A stretch of 47,015 bases of DNA from an uncultured Lachnoclostridium sp. (GCA_930986645.1 CAKNJS010000017.1:1-47015); one strand, 5' to 3'; shown: positions 1-8,698, counted from the first letter of the stretch. Program-made: numbers and translations. The notes: generated by a model from the sequence alone, not told the origin.

Positions 1-24
1 CAATGTCATAAATGGATACATCAT
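1..24 (-). CDS. Start of an uncharacterised gene, cut by the left edge
   Basis: Only the first eight codons are inside the window; they read MMYPFMTL. The start is supported by a GGAGG motif at 34-38 nine bases upstream of the ATG. I have a memory of small uncharacterised Firmicutes proteins beginning in this way, but eight residues cannot carry a family assignment. The gene continues leftward out of view. Confidence 0.45.
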
Positions 25-127
25 ATCATCATTCCTCCCTGCTTCTTATACGCTACTTATTGTTTATATTATATCCCATTGAGAATATTTTCAATTAGGA
101 TTTGTCATACAAACCAGAAACTGAAAA

Positions 128-544
128 CTAAAACTCATACCTTGTTCCATGTGAAAGTAACAGTCCATCGGTTAATTCTACACATAAAATTATAGTATTC
201 TCATCATCAAAATTATTATGTCCATTGTCGATCCACTCAGAAAATACTTTTTTTAATTTCTCGGCAATCCGATAATTTTCCTCTTTCCCGAAATATCCCA
301 AATTGATACTCTTTCCATGTGCCGTGAACCATTCACCAGCTATTGCAACAGTAGAGTTGCTTTCCATATGCCTCATTTTATTTGAAAGTGCATATGTAAT
401 AATATAAAATGCACCATTCTCATAATAAGCATTTACATAACGTACAAAAGGCACCTCATTTTCTACTGTTGCCAATGCAATAATGGTATCTTTTCCAAAT
501 CGTTCTGCCATTATTTTTTCAGCGTCTTCACTTAGTTTTTTCAC
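128..544 (-). CDS. Pyridoxamine 5'-phosphate oxidase-like (FMN-binding split barrel) protein
   Basis: Small flavin-binding split-barrel protein of the pyridoxamine-phosphate-oxidase-like superfamily. The body reads FGKDTIIALATVENEVPFVR and then a strand-rich core ending SHGTRYEF, as in many uncharacterised Clostridia members; substrate unknown. The open frame extends to an ATG at 592, but that ATG overlaps the -10 box of a good promoter (ATGACA at 614-619, 17-base spacer, TATAAT at 591-596), so it would hardly be transcribed. A GTG at 544 has GGGAG eight bases upstream and gives 138 residues, close to the length I recall for relatives. I therefore prefer GTG 544; the 592 start (154 residues) remains the alternative. 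The gene is a single unit separated from rlmH by a terminator. Confidence 0.8.
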   Translation of the reverse strand: MKKLSEDAEKIMAERFGKDTIIALATVENEVPFVRYVNAYYENGAFYIITYALSNKMRHMESNSTVAIAGEWFTAHGKSINLGYFGKEENYRIAEKLKKVFSEWIDNGHNNFDDENTIILCVELTDGLLLSHGTRYEF

Positions 545-590
545 AAGCTCATCTCCCTTACCAATTCCAATCAGCCGACCAATTTTTTTC

Positions 591-619
591 ATTATACCAT
601 TCGTTTATTCCCCTGTCAT
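591..619 (-). promoter_or_regulatory. SigA-type promoter of the split-barrel gene
   Basis: On the minus strand ATGACA (619-614), a 17-base spacer and TATAAT (596-591). It follows directly behind the rlmH terminator. Its -10 box overlaps the first possible ATG of the downstream frame, which argues for translation starting later, at GTG 544. Confidence 0.6.
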
Positions 620-648
620 TTCATTTCTCGATACTACGAAAAAACCTA

Positions 649-686
649 CAAAAAAAGAGTGAAACACTATTTGTCCACTCTCTTTT
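649..686 (-). terminator. Rho-independent terminator after rlmH
   Basis: Minus-strand AGAGTG...CACTCT hairpin with a 14-base loop followed by a run of seven T. It lies about 60 bases past the rlmH stop and before the next promoter. Confidence 0.75.
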
Positions 687-747
687 CAAACGTTTTATTT
701 GATTCATTACTTCACACTATATCATACCCAAATGCGAAAAAACGCAC

Positions 748-1227
748 TTACTTGTGATATGGTTCCCCATTTATAATTCGATACCCCCGATACACCTGCT
801 CCAGTAATATCACCCGCATCAGCTGATGGGGAAATGTCATTTTAGAAAAGCTAAGCGCATAATCTGACCGCCTCAGCACCTCTTTTCCAAGCCCGATAGA
901 GCCGCCGATCACGAATGCTATGCTGCTTTTCCCCTGTACTCCCAACGACTCAATCTTGCCGGCAAATTCTTCTGATGAAAGCATCTTGCCGGCAATTTCC
1001 AGAGTGATCACATACATATCATCCTTGATATATTTCAGGATCCGCTCCCCTTCTTTGGCTCGAATATTTTCTTCCACAGTTTCACTTGCCTGATCCGGGG
1101 TCTTTTCGTCCGCGGCCTCGATAATCTCCAGTTTGCAGTATCTGCTCAGACGCTTGCTGTATTCGGCGACAGCGTCCCTTAAGTATTTTTCTTTTATCTT
1201 TCCTACCGTAATTAATGTTATTTTCAT
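748..1227 (-). CDS. rlmH: 23S rRNA (pseudouridine1915-N3)-methyltransferase RlmH
   Basis: SPOUT-class methyltransferase that uses S-adenosylmethionine to methylate pseudouridine 1915 in helix 69 of 23S rRNA. The protein begins [16 protein letters not shown], and the C-terminal half has the knot motifs [10 protein letters not shown] and [20 protein letters not shown], ending NGEPYHK as is standard. Length is 159 residues, the family norm. The frame is open seven codons further upstream, but the ATG at 1227 has AGGAG five bases away and gives the canonical N-terminus. The upstream neighbour is a truncated FAD oxidoreductase remnant. Confidence 0.97.
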   Translation of the reverse strand: MKITLITVGKIKEKYLRDAVAEYSKRLSRYCKLEIIEAADEKTPDQASETVEENIRAKEGERILKYIKDDMYVITLEIAGKMLSSEEFAGKIESLGVQGKSSIAFVIGGSIGLGKEVLRRSDYALSFSKMTFPHQLMRVILLEQVYRGYRIINGEPYHK

Positions 1228-1276
1228 AATTCTCCTCTTTTGAATCATACCGAATTAAAGCAATGTCATTCCTCAT

Positions 1277-1441
1277 GGATTCCAATACGGCTGTATGCAT
1301 GCCGGCTTTTTCAAGCTGATATGCCGTCAGTATTCCCGCTATGCCTCCGCCGATCACTGCCGCATCTGCATGAATATCACCATTTAACGTCGGTCTTTTT
1401 ACTCTGTCAGATATTTTGCTCCATATGGCTTCCAGTTTCAT
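1277..1441 (-). pseudogene. Truncated N-terminus of an FAD-dependent oxidoreductase
   Basis: About 55 codons beginning MKLEAIWSKISDRVKRP match the N-terminus of the glycine-oxidase/DadA-like FAD oxidoreductases: a Rossmann dinucleotide-binding motif VIGGGIAGILTAYQLEKAG followed by TAVLES, where the acidic residue that binds the FAD ribose is expected. The homology stops near 1277, where the frame runs into the rlmH leader and then reads through rlmH out of frame. The rest of the enzyme (usually several hundred residues) is absent. A GGGAGG lies just before the ATG. I infer that a deletion fused this stump to the rlmH upstream region. Confidence 0.7.
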
Positions 1442-1520
1442 GCCTCCCATGCCTGTTTATCTATAACATTTCCCATGGGAGACAGTTTAACCTGTTATGA
1501 TTTCTTTGTTAAATGCAGGA

Positions 1521-3572
1521 TCAGAAACTTGAATTGTTCTCATACACGTACAATTCCTGAAGCGCCCTTGTTGCAGCTATATATTCCGCCTGTTCTGCCA
1601 GCGGGTTCTCTTTCCTGCCGCGTATGGTAAATACCTGATCGAATTCCAGTCCCTTTGCCAGATAAAATGTGGTCACTGTCAGTCCGCGCTTAAATGCTGA
1701 GCTGTCACGATCAACATATGCTGCGTCCACACCGCGGTTTTTGAGCAGGCGGCAGATATCGTAAGCCTCGTCCTCGGTCATTGTGATAACGGCTCCGGTC
1801 TCATATCCGTCTAATCCCAGATTGACATTAGCCTCGATTGCATCAAGCATTTCATCTTCTGAATCAAAAGTTCTTTCCTCTACCGGTCTGCCATGGCGTT
1901 CCAGAAGCTCAAGCCCTGTAATCCCGCTGATCTGTGCTGCATACTTTGCGATCTCATAGGTATTACGGTAGCTCTTATTCAGTATAACCTTCCGTATATC
2001 TTTTCCGAATATCTTCGGCAGGAACTTCAGCACGTCATGTTGTTTTGTATCCAGTGTCTGCGCATAATCGCCTAAGATTGTCATCCTGCACTGGAACAGA
2101 TTATGGAGGATCACATACTGCATAAAAGAGTAATCCTGCATTTCATCAATGACAAGATGTTTTATATTTTTCTGCGAGCTCTTTCCAAGCAGTCTGTATT
2201 TCAGATAAAGGATCGGAAATACATCTTCGTACTGAATCTTCCTTCTCTCATATGGCACATCCGGAAGCAGCTCATATCCGTAATCTTCCAGCATCCAGTT
2301 ATAGATTGTATAGATGTCTTTTGTCACATACATACTGTCAAATCTGGCTTTCAGAAGTTCTCTGTCATCATCGGAAATATTACTGCCCTTCAGCGTCTCA
2401 TATGCATCAATGAAATAGTCCATAACAGCATCCATTCTTGAGAGAAGCGGTGTATCCTGAAACTTAAAATAAAACATCTTGATGAGCTCTTCTTCTGTTA
2501 TGTTCATGCCTCGGAAGCTGATTTCTGTAAAATCGATCAGCCGATCCTCCAGCGTTGCCAGAAATCCTTCAATCAGTCCTGTAAACTCTTCTGACTGCTT
2601 CATACGGAACCGCTCTTTTTCCTGATCACTTGGAAATTTCACGATCCGCTCCAGATGATCATACCGGTCTTCACAGTCAGCCGCCGTGTCTTTTAATTCA
2701 CGGTACGCAAACAGATCGAAACTCATCTCCTGTATATTTTCCTCTCCCAGTTCTGGAAGAATATGGGAAATATAATCTGAAAATACGCTGTTCGGTGACA
2801 GGATCAGCACGTTGGATGACTTCAGATTCTGTCTGTCATGGTACAGAAGATAGGCAATCCTGTGCAGTGCAATAGAGGTCTTTCCGCTCCCTGCCCCGCC
2901 CTGTATCACGAGGATCTTATCCTCTGTGTTGCGGATAATAGCATTCTGTTCTTTCTGGATTGTCCGCACAATATTTTTCAGCTTAACATCGCCGTTATGT
3001 CCAAGTTCCTGTTTAAGGATCTCATCATCAATCTTGGTATCGCTCTCAAAAGCATATATCATCTTTCCTCTGCGGATCTTATACTGCCATTTGGAGCTGA
3101 TCTTGCCTGTGATCATTCCCGCAGGTGCTTCGTAGGAAGCCGGCCCTTTATCATAATCATAGAACAGCCCGCTCACAGGAGCCCTCCAATCGTAGATTAA
3201 CGGCGTCATGCCTGCCTTCTCAGCAAAATTTCCAATCCCGATATAAAACGGCTCCGGCTCATCTTCTCCCTCAAATATAAAGTCAACCCGCCCGAAGAAC
3301 GGCGCATCCTTCATCCTCTCAAACCTGTGTTTAAGTTTCAGCTTTTCTGCATTTGCATTCGTCTGCTGGAGAAGGGCCTGACGGTTGTCATATTCCTCAT
3401 AACCATACTGATCCATCTCCGTATAGTTCTCCCAGTAATACTCATGCATATTTTCAATTTCTTTTTTACCTTCATTCAGATCATGATCTATCTCATCAAG
3501 TCTGTTCTGTATCTTAACGGTCACATCCTTTAAAAACTGTGATCCGTCTGAATATCTGTTGTCCATTGTCAT
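1521..3572 (-). CDS. helD: HelD-like UvrD/Rep superfamily 1 helicase
   Basis: Superfamily 1 ATPase of the HelD/UvrD class; in Bacillus, HelD binds RNA polymerase and releases stalled or non-productive complexes using ATP. Residues 1-80 are charged and helical, as in the HelD N-terminal coiled coil. Walker A is GGAGSGKTS at 225-233, followed by IALHRIAYLLYH; the Walker B region reads HLVIDEMQDYSFMQY; a later motif reads GDYAQTLD, and the C-terminal helicase block contains VTTFYLAKGLEFDQVF. The length of 683 residues is a little short of B. subtilis HelD (774). Start ATG 3572 is supported by GGGGAG seven bases upstream. It is transcribed alone, divergent from the FKBP-like gene. Confidence 0.9.
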   Translation of the reverse strand: MTMDNRYSDGSQFLKDVTVKIQNRLDEIDHDLNEGKKEIENMHEYYWENYTEMDQYGYEEYDNRQALLQQTNANAEKLKLKHRFERMKDAPFFGRVDFIFEGEDEPEPFYIGIGNFAEKAGMTPLIYDWRAPVSGLFYDYDKGPASYEAPAGMITGKISSKWQYKIRRGKMIYAFESDTKIDDEILKQELGHNGDVKLKNIVRTIQKEQNAIIRNTEDKILVIQGGAGSGKTSIALHRIAYLLYHDRQNLKSSNVLILSPNSVFSDYISHILPELGEENIQEMSFDLFAYRELKDTAADCEDRYDHLERIVKFPSDQEKERFRMKQSEEFTGLIEGFLATLEDRLIDFTEISFRGMNITEEELIKMFYFKFQDTPLLSRMDAVMDYFIDAYETLKGSNISDDDRELLKARFDSMYVTKDIYTIYNWMLEDYGYELLPDVPYERRKIQYEDVFPILYLKYRLLGKSSQKNIKHLVIDEMQDYSFMQYVILHNLFQCRMTILGDYAQTLDTKQHDVLKFLPKIFGKDIRKVILNKSYRNTYEIAKYAAQISGITGLELLERHGRPVEERTFDSEDEMLDAIEANVNLGLDGYETGAVITMTEDEAYDICRLLKNRGVDAAYVDRDSSAFKRGLTVTTFYLAKGLEFDQVFTIRGRKENPLAEQAEYIAATRALQELYVYENNSSF

Positions 3573-3788
3573 AATAATGCTCCCCGGTCTTCTTCTAAAG
3601 ATTCCTATTTCATGCCTGCATGATCTGATACTTTATCATGATACGCAGACGATAGCTATAGTATATCATGTATTTTTGCAAAAAAAATCACAAATTAGTC
3701 ATATTTTATATTTATAATAGCTCTCGTTAACAAAACTGATCCCCGTATCAGTCCACACACAAAAAACAGAAATGAGGGAATGTGCAGT

Positions 3789-4310
3789 ATGAAAAAAGAA
3801 AACAGAAAAACGGCTCAGGAACGGCGCGCCAAGGAACGCCGCAAAAAAGAACTGCAGCGAAAAATCAGCAGGATTATTGCGATCGCGCTTCCGATAATCG
3901 CAGTTATTGCCCTGATCATCGCTGTCATTGTAACTTCCGGTTCTTCCAAAAACACTACATCTCCCGGTGATGCAGACACAGAATCAAGCTCAACAGATAA
4001 CAGCACAGATGACTCCGCCTCCTACTCTACTGATTCCTCACTTACAGTTGAGGACGGAGATACCGTAAACATCGACTATGTCGGCTCGATTGACGGTGTT
4101 GAATTCGACGGCGGAAATACACAGGGAAATGGCACAGATCTCACCATAGGTTCCGGCAGATATATCGATGACTTTGAAGAGCAGTTGATCGGCGCCCACC
4201 CCGGTGATGAAGTAGAAGTGACAGTAACCTTCCCTGATGATTACGGTAATGATGAACTGAATGGGAAAGAGGCTGTGTTCGATGTTACCGTCAATGGAAT
4301 ATATCAGTAA
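3789..4310 (+). CDS. Membrane-anchored FKBP-type peptidyl-prolyl isomerase
   Basis: Predicted extracytoplasmic FKBP-type isomerase. Residues 1-26 are strongly basic ([19 protein letters not shown]), residues 27-49 form one membrane helix, 50-83 are a Ser/Thr/Asp-rich linker, and about 84-173 hold a short FKBP fold with [36 protein letters not shown] and [19 protein letters not shown], the typical FKBP core. The N-in, C-out topology is inferred from the charges. Start ATG 3789 has GAGGG ten bases upstream; the in-frame ATG at 3780 lies too close to it. Close in design to trigger-factor-like isomerases seen in Lachnospiraceae. Likely role is folding of secreted proteins; substrates unknown. Confidence 0.85.
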   Translation: MKKENRKTAQERRAKERRKKELQRKISRIIAIALPIIAVIALIIAVIVTSGSSKNTTSPGDADTESSSTDNSTDDSASYSTDSSLTVEDGDTVNIDYVGSIDGVEFDGGNTQGNGTDLTIGSGRYIDDFEEQLIGAHPGDEVEVTVTFPDDYGNDELNGKEAVFDVTVNGIYQ

Positions 4311-4412
4311 AATTTCGATTTTTCGTACCAGCTCAGGAAAGTAAAATCGTTTGAAAAGGGAGCAGATACGGAATGACTGACTCACCTATCTGCAGGCAGA
4401 TTGTGCATCAGG

Positions 4413-4930
4413 TCAGACGTATTTGTTTGCTTTTCCTGTTTTTTCAATTCTGAGCCGGAGCGATAAAAGCTCATACAAACTGGCAGAAGCCGGAACATAA
4501 TTTCCAATAGCCGCGTCATATAAAGGATAACTAAATCATCCTTTAAAAGAACTGCAGCAAAAGATCAATAACTAAATCTTGCCGGGAACCGTTTCCGGTT
4601 ATGGAGATTTCTGGTTCCGTTTGTTCGTCTTATATCTGCAGGACAAACAAATCCCAAATCGGCTGAAATATCCGTTATGACGGATTTTGTCACAAATAGA
4701 GAGAATCTCATCAATATGTTCCTTTACTCCGGATATGTTCTCATGAATTTGAAACCGCTGACACAGCTGTCGCAGACGGATCAGTTTGAGATCTTCGGAA
4801 CAAATTCGTCCAGATATTTACGATATTCTTTCTTTTCCATCTTTGCATATCCGATAACAAGCCCCTGTAACATAATCTCCTCATGAATTGAATCCGAGGT
4901 GATTTTCTCCTGTACTTCTATAGTTACTTG
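4413..4930 (-). pseudogene. Probable decayed coding sequence in a 700-base gene-free stretch
   Basis: No intact gene lies between 4311 and 5017, but the minus strand reads protein-like segments in shifting frames. From about 4930 one frame gives SDSIHEEIMLQGLVIGYAK and MEKKEYRKYLDEF, ending at a TGA shortly after. The next frame continues EDLKLIRLRQLCQRFQIHEN, then VKEHIDEILSICDKIRHN. Further down, a third stretch reads YPLYDAAIGNYVPASASLYE and LLSLRLRIEKTGKANKYV before a TGA at 4413. The segments are collinear, without matching strong starts, and look like one gene broken by indels. I do not recognise the family. Chance open frames remain possible. Confidence 0.4.
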
Positions 4931-4935
4931 AAAGA

Positions 4936-4979
4936 CAGTAAAAGGGTCTTCGTCCGTCTCCGGACCGAAAACCCTTTCA
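4936..4979 (-). terminator. Terminator after nfnB
   Basis: Minus-strand stem AAAGGGTTTTCG paired with CGAAGACCCTTT (12 pairs, one G-T wobble) and a loop of about 13 bases, followed by TTTT. It lies 40 bases past the nfnB stop. Confidence 0.8.
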
Positions 4980-5017
4980 TCAGCTTTCTGAATACACAGA
5001 CTTGTAAATCTGAACCT

Positions 5018-6412
5018 CTAGTTTTCTTTGCTCTTCAGATATTCGTCGATACCTTTCGCACCTGCTTTTCCCGCACCCATGGCAAGGATAACTGTTGCCG
5101 CTCCTGTCACGGCATCGCCGCCGGCGAATACGCCTTCTTTGGAAGTCTGTCCATTATCCTCATCAGCAACGATACATTTTCTGCGGTTTGTCTCCAACCC
5201 TTTTGTTGTGGAAGAAATCAGCGGGTTCGGTGATGTTCCAAGAGACATAATAACAGTATCTACCTCAATATCATACTCAGATCCCGGAATCTCCACCGGA
5301 CGTCTTCTTCCGGAAGCATCAGGTTCGCCAAGCTCCATCTTAATTACAGTCATGCTTGTTATGTTTCCATTTTCGTCTACATTGATCTTTTTCGGATTTC
5401 TGAGCAGGTCGAAAACAACACCTTCTTCTTTCGCATGGTGTACTTCCTCTACTCTGGCCGGAAGTTCCGCCTCACTTCTTCTGTAGACGATATGTACATC
5501 AGCCCCGAGACGAAGAGCTGTTCTGGCTGCGTCCATTGCAACGTTACCGCCGCCTACAACAGCAACTTTCTTTCCTGCCGCAATCGGGGTATCATAGGAA
5601 TCGTCAAACGCTTTCATCAAATTGCTTCTTGTCAGGTATTCATTCGCGGAGAACACTTCATTGGCATTTTCTCCCGGAATTCCCATAAACATCGGAAGGC
5701 CTGCGCCCGATCCGATAAATACAGCTTCAAATCCCTCGTCTTCCATAAGCTGGTCGATGGTTGTGGATTTTCCGATGACAACATTTGTCTCGAATTTAAC
5801 ACCAAGCTCTTTTACTTTCTCGATCTCTTTTGCTACGACTTTCTGCTTCGGGAGACGGAACTCCGGAATTCCGTATACAAGCACTCCGCCCAGTTCATGA
5901 AGCGCTTCAAATACTGTTACATCATATCCCATCTTTGCGAGGTCACCAGCGCAGGTAAGCCCGGAAGGGCCTGAACCGATCACAGCCACTTTATGTCCGT
6001 TCTTTGTCTCTGCACCGACAGGTTTGATATCATTCTCAAGAGCATAATCCGCCACAAACCGTTCCAGTTTTCCTATGGATACAGGCTCGCCTTTGATACC
6101 GCGGATACATTTTCCTTCGCACTGGGACTCCTGAGGACATACACGGCCGCAGATAGCCGGAAGCGCACTGGATTTACCGATTACTTTATAAGCCTCTTCG
6201 ATATTTCCTTCTTTTACTTCATGGATAAACGCCGGAATGTCAATAGACACCGGACATCCCTGAACACATTTTGCATTCTTGCAGTTCAAACATCTTGCAG
6301 CCTCTTCCACAGCCTCTTCTTTATTATATCCAAGGCATACCTCATCGAAGTTCGTTGCGCGCACCTTGGGATCCTGTTCTCTTACAGGTACTTTCTTCAA
6401 CATATCAGCCAT
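5018..6412 (-). CDS. nfnB: NADH-dependent reduced ferredoxin:NADP+ oxidoreductase, large subunit (NfnB/GltD-like)
   Basis: Large subunit of the electron-bifurcating transhydrogenase NfnAB, which couples NADP+ reduction by NADH to that by reduced ferredoxin. Eight cysteines in the first 105 residues (C41, C44, C49, C53; C88, C92, C98, C102) fit two [4Fe-4S] sites. An FAD-binding VIGSGPSGLTCAGDLAKMG follows near 147, and a second Rossmann motif VAVVGGGNVAMDAARTALRL near 283 with IVYRRSE fits NADPH. Length is 464 residues. The same fold occurs as the glutamate synthase small subunit, but the gene follows an NfnA-like gene with TAATG overlap and no GltB is present, so NfnB is the better name. Cytoplasmic; supplies NADPH for biosynthesis. 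Confidence 0.9.
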   Translation of the reverse strand: MADMLKKVPVREQDPKVRATNFDEVCLGYNKEEAVEEAARCLNCKNAKCVQGCPVSIDIPAFIHEVKEGNIEEAYKVIGKSSALPAICGRVCPQESQCEGKCIRGIKGEPVSIGKLERFVADYALENDIKPVGAETKNGHKVAVIGSGPSGLTCAGDLAKMGYDVTVFEALHELGGVLVYGIPEFRLPKQKVVAKEIEKVKELGVKFETNVVIGKSTTIDQLMEDEGFEAVFIGSGAGLPMFMGIPGENANEVFSANEYLTRSNLMKAFDDSYDTPIAAGKKVAVVGGGNVAMDAARTALRLGADVHIVYRRSEAELPARVEEVHHAKEEGVVFDLLRNPKKINVDENGNITSMTVIKMELGEPDASGRRRPVEIPGSEYDIEVDTVIMSLGTSPNPLISSTTKGLETNRRKCIVADEDNGQTSKEGVFAGGDAVTGAATVILAMGAGKAGAKGIDEYLKSKEN

Positions 6413-7299
6413 TATTCGTCACCTCCGCAATGTCCGCATCCGTCGTGATGTGTATCGCCTTCCTGCAGCTTCAGCATCGCACGGCCTTCCTGCGTCTTGT
6501 ACATCTGACTTCTCTTCATCGCCTGATCAAAATCTACCAGATGTCCGTCAAACTCCGGACCGTCTACACACGCAAACTTGATCTCATCGCCTACCTGAAG
6601 CCTGCATGCACCGCACATTCCAGTTCCGTCCACCATGATCGGATTCATGCTGACGATAGTCGGAATCTCCAGTTTCTTTGTCAGAAGACAGACAAACTTC
6701 ATCATGATCATCGGTCCGATAGCAACACAGACATCGTATTTTTTCCCGTTATTTACGAGCTCTTCTACCATAGTCGTGACCATACCTGCATGTCCGTAAG
6801 AACCGTCATCCGTGCATGGATAATAATTTCCTGCAACAGCTTTCATCTCTTCCTCGAGGATCAGCATATCCTTTGTCTTGGCGCCTACGATCACATCCGC
6901 CTCGATCCCGCGCTCATGAAGCCATTTTACCTGCGGATATACCGGAGCCGCTCCTACACCGCCCGCAACGAAAAGCATCTTCTTGTTCTTCAGTGTCTCG
7001 ATATCCTCGTTTACGAATTCGGAAGGACATCCGAGAGGGCCTGTGAAATCGCGGAAATAATCTCCTTCTTTTAAGTTCCCCATTTTTGTTGTGGATGCTC
7101 CGACTTCCTGTACAACGATAGTGATCGTTCCTGACTCTCTGTCATAATCACAGATTGTAAGCGGAATACGCTCGCCTTTTTCATCCATCTTTACAATAAC
7201 AAACTGACCGGGCTGACAATGCTGCGCAACACGCGGCGCATGTACATCCATCAGAAATATCTTGTCGGCCAGTTTCTCAGCTTTCATTATCTGATACAT
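6412..7299 (-). CDS. nfnA: NfnA: FAD/[2Fe-2S] small subunit of the NADH-ferredoxin:NADP+ oxidoreductase
   Basis: Small subunit of NfnAB, related to dihydroorotate dehydrogenase electron-transfer subunits. The FAD-binding barrel is at 1-95 (RIPLTICDYD, near 44-53), and the NAD domain has LFVAGGVGAAPVYPQV at 109-124. The cluster loop reads VDGTGMCGACRLQVGDEIK with C229, C232 and C244 plus Asp224; in Thermotoga NfnA the [2Fe-2S] cluster is held by three cysteines and one aspartate, which is matched here. The tail is rich in His, Cys and Gly (THHDGCGHCGGDE). Start has AAGGAGG upstream. The stop overlaps the nfnB start by one base. Promoter at 7332-7360. Confidence 0.9.
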   Translation of the reverse strand: MYQIMKAEKLADKIFLMDVHAPRVAQHCQPGQFVIVKMDEKGERIPLTICDYDRESGTITIVVQEVGASTTKMGNLKEGDYFRDFTGPLGCPSEFVNEDIETLKNKKMLFVAGGVGAAPVYPQVKWLHERGIEADVIVGAKTKDMLILEEEMKAVAGNYYPCTDDGSYGHAGMVTTMVEELVNNGKKYDVCVAIGPMIMMKFVCLLTKKLEIPTIVSMNPIMVDGTGMCGACRLQVGDEIKFACVDGPEFDGHLVDFDQAMKRSQMYKTQEGRAMLKLQEGDTHHDGCGHCGGDE

Positions 7300-7331
7300 G
7301 GTATTCCTCCTTGAAAATTCACTCTTTCACT

Positions 7332-7360
7332 ATAATACGCCATAAATCCCGTAAAGGCAA
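7332..7360 (-). promoter_or_regulatory. SigA-type promoter of nfnAB
   Basis: Minus strand TTGCCT (7360-7355), 17-base spacer, TATTAT (7337-7332), about 30 bases before the nfnA start codon. No Rex-like box was seen in it. Confidence 0.6.
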
Positions 7361-7407
7361 GTAATTCTAACAGGCTTCCGATTCATACCGCAATAATTTT
7401 CATTTAC

Positions 7408-7446
7408 ACAAAAACGGGCCTGCCGTTACCGGCTGACCCGCTTTTT
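7408..7446 (-). terminator. Terminator after the alcohol dehydrogenase gene
   Basis: Minus strand GCGGG...CCCGT with an inner GCCG/CGGC stem, followed by five T. It ends the transcript from the 7494-8675 gene before the nfn promoter. Confidence 0.75.
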
Positions 7447-7493
7447 CCGATTATTTCAAAGAAAATACAAGCAGTTTTTACATCATCTCGAAA

Positions 7494-8675
7494 TTAGAAA
7501 TCAACTTCTGTTCCGTAATATGTGCATGTAAGCAATTTCTCCATTGCAGCCGGATCAATGGCACGCGGATTAGATCCTGTGCACGCATCTCCAACTGCCA
7601 GCTCTGCGATATGAGCAACTTTCTCTTTGAACTCATCCTCCTTGATACCGAATTCTTTCAGCGTCTTCGGGATGTTCAGTTTTTCATTAAACTCGTTAAT
7701 CTTCGCGCGAAGGCTGTTAATGAGGGCTTTCTCTGATGTTCCCTCAAGCCCCATCCTGCGTGCGATCTCTGCGTAGCGGCTTGCAGCCACCGGATCTTTC
7801 GCATTATATTCGATTACATACGGAAGGTAAATCGCATTTGCACATCCGTGCGGTATATGTCCTGTGGAGAATGCAGCGCCTGTCTTGTGAGCCATAGAGT
7901 GTACGATTCCAAGCAGTGCATTTGAGAATGCCATTCCTGCAAGGCACTGTGCGTAATGCATCTGCTCTCTTGCCTCCATATTGCAGTTGTAGGATGCCGG
8001 CAGATAATCCAGTACCATCTCAATTGCCTGAAGTGCAAGCGGATCTGTAAACGGCCCGTGAAGTGTGGATACATACGCCTCAATCGCATGTGTCAGTGCA
8101 TCCATACCTGTGTATGCAACCTGTTTTACCGGAAGTCCGGATACCAGATCCGGATCTACGATTGCAACATCCGGTGTTATATTAAAGTCAGCAAGAGGAT
8201 ACTTCACACCTGTCTGATAGTTTGTGATAACAGAGAACGCTGTAACTTCTGTCGCTGTTCCTGATGTTGAAGGGATAGCGGCAAATTTTGCTTTCTGTCT
8301 CAGTTCAGGGAAGTTAAACGGGGTGCAGAGATCCTCGAAAGAAGTTTCCGGATACTCATAAAATGCCCACATAGCTTTTGCAGCATCGATCGGTGAACCA
8401 CCGCCCATTGCTACGATCCAGTCAGGCTCAAAAGCACGCATTGCCTCTGCACCTTTCATAACTGTCTCAACAGACGGGTCAGGCTCAACTCCCTCAAATA
8501 CCTGAACTTCCATGCCTGCCTCTTTCAGATAGTTTACAGCTTTGTCAAGAAATCCCTGACGTTTCATAGAGCCGCCGCCTACAACAAGCATAGCTTTTTT
8601 CCCTTTTAAGTTCTTCAGCTCTTCAAGACATCCTTTTCCATGATAAATGTCTCTTGGTAAACAAAATCTGCTCAT
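7494..8675 (-). CDS. Iron-containing alcohol dehydrogenase
   Basis: Group III, metal-dependent alcohol dehydrogenase; reduces an aldehyde or ketone with NAD(P)H or the reverse. It shows the GGGS cofactor loop (VAMGGGSPIDAAKAMW), FAAIPSTSGTATEVTAFSV, and the metal-binding histidine region DALTHAIEAYVS, GIVHSMAHKTGA and FSTGHIPHGCANAIYLP. Length is 393 residues from the ATG at 8675, which has AAGGAG nine bases upstream; a GTG at 8720 is in frame but lies between the promoter and the Rex-like site. The gene stands alone between two terminators. A likely Rex operator at 8699-8716 suggests derepression at high NADH/NAD+, i.e. a fermentative alcohol or butanol-type dehydrogenase; the exact substrate is not shown by the sequence. 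Confidence 0.93.
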   Translation of the reverse strand: MSRFCLPRDIYHGKGCLEELKNLKGKKAMLVVGGGSMKRQGFLDKAVNYLKEAGMEVQVFEGVEPDPSVETVMKGAEAMRAFEPDWIVAMGGGSPIDAAKAMWAFYEYPETSFEDLCTPFNFPELRQKAKFAAIPSTSGTATEVTAFSVITNYQTGVKYPLADFNITPDVAIVDPDLVSGLPVKQVAYTGMDALTHAIEAYVSTLHGPFTDPLALQAIEMVLDYLPASYNCNMEAREQMHYAQCLAGMAFSNALLGIVHSMAHKTGAAFSTGHIPHGCANAIYLPYVIEYNAKDPVAASRYAEIARRMGLEGTSEKALINSLRAKINEFNEKLNIPKTLKEFGIKEDEFKEKVAHIAELAVGDACTGSNPRAIDPAAMEKLLTCTYYGTEVDF

Positions 8676-8698
8676 AACCTGCATCTCCTTTATATTTA

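Noticed and set aside
1082-1276. Open frame continuing from the FAD-oxidoreductase stump through rlmH
   Set aside because: It lies out of frame inside a well-conserved rlmH gene and reads as basic low-information sequence.
3844-4572. Similarity between AAAAGAACTGCAGC in the FKBP-like gene and at about 4545
   Set aside because: Only about 14 identical bases with drifting flanks; too short to claim a duplication.
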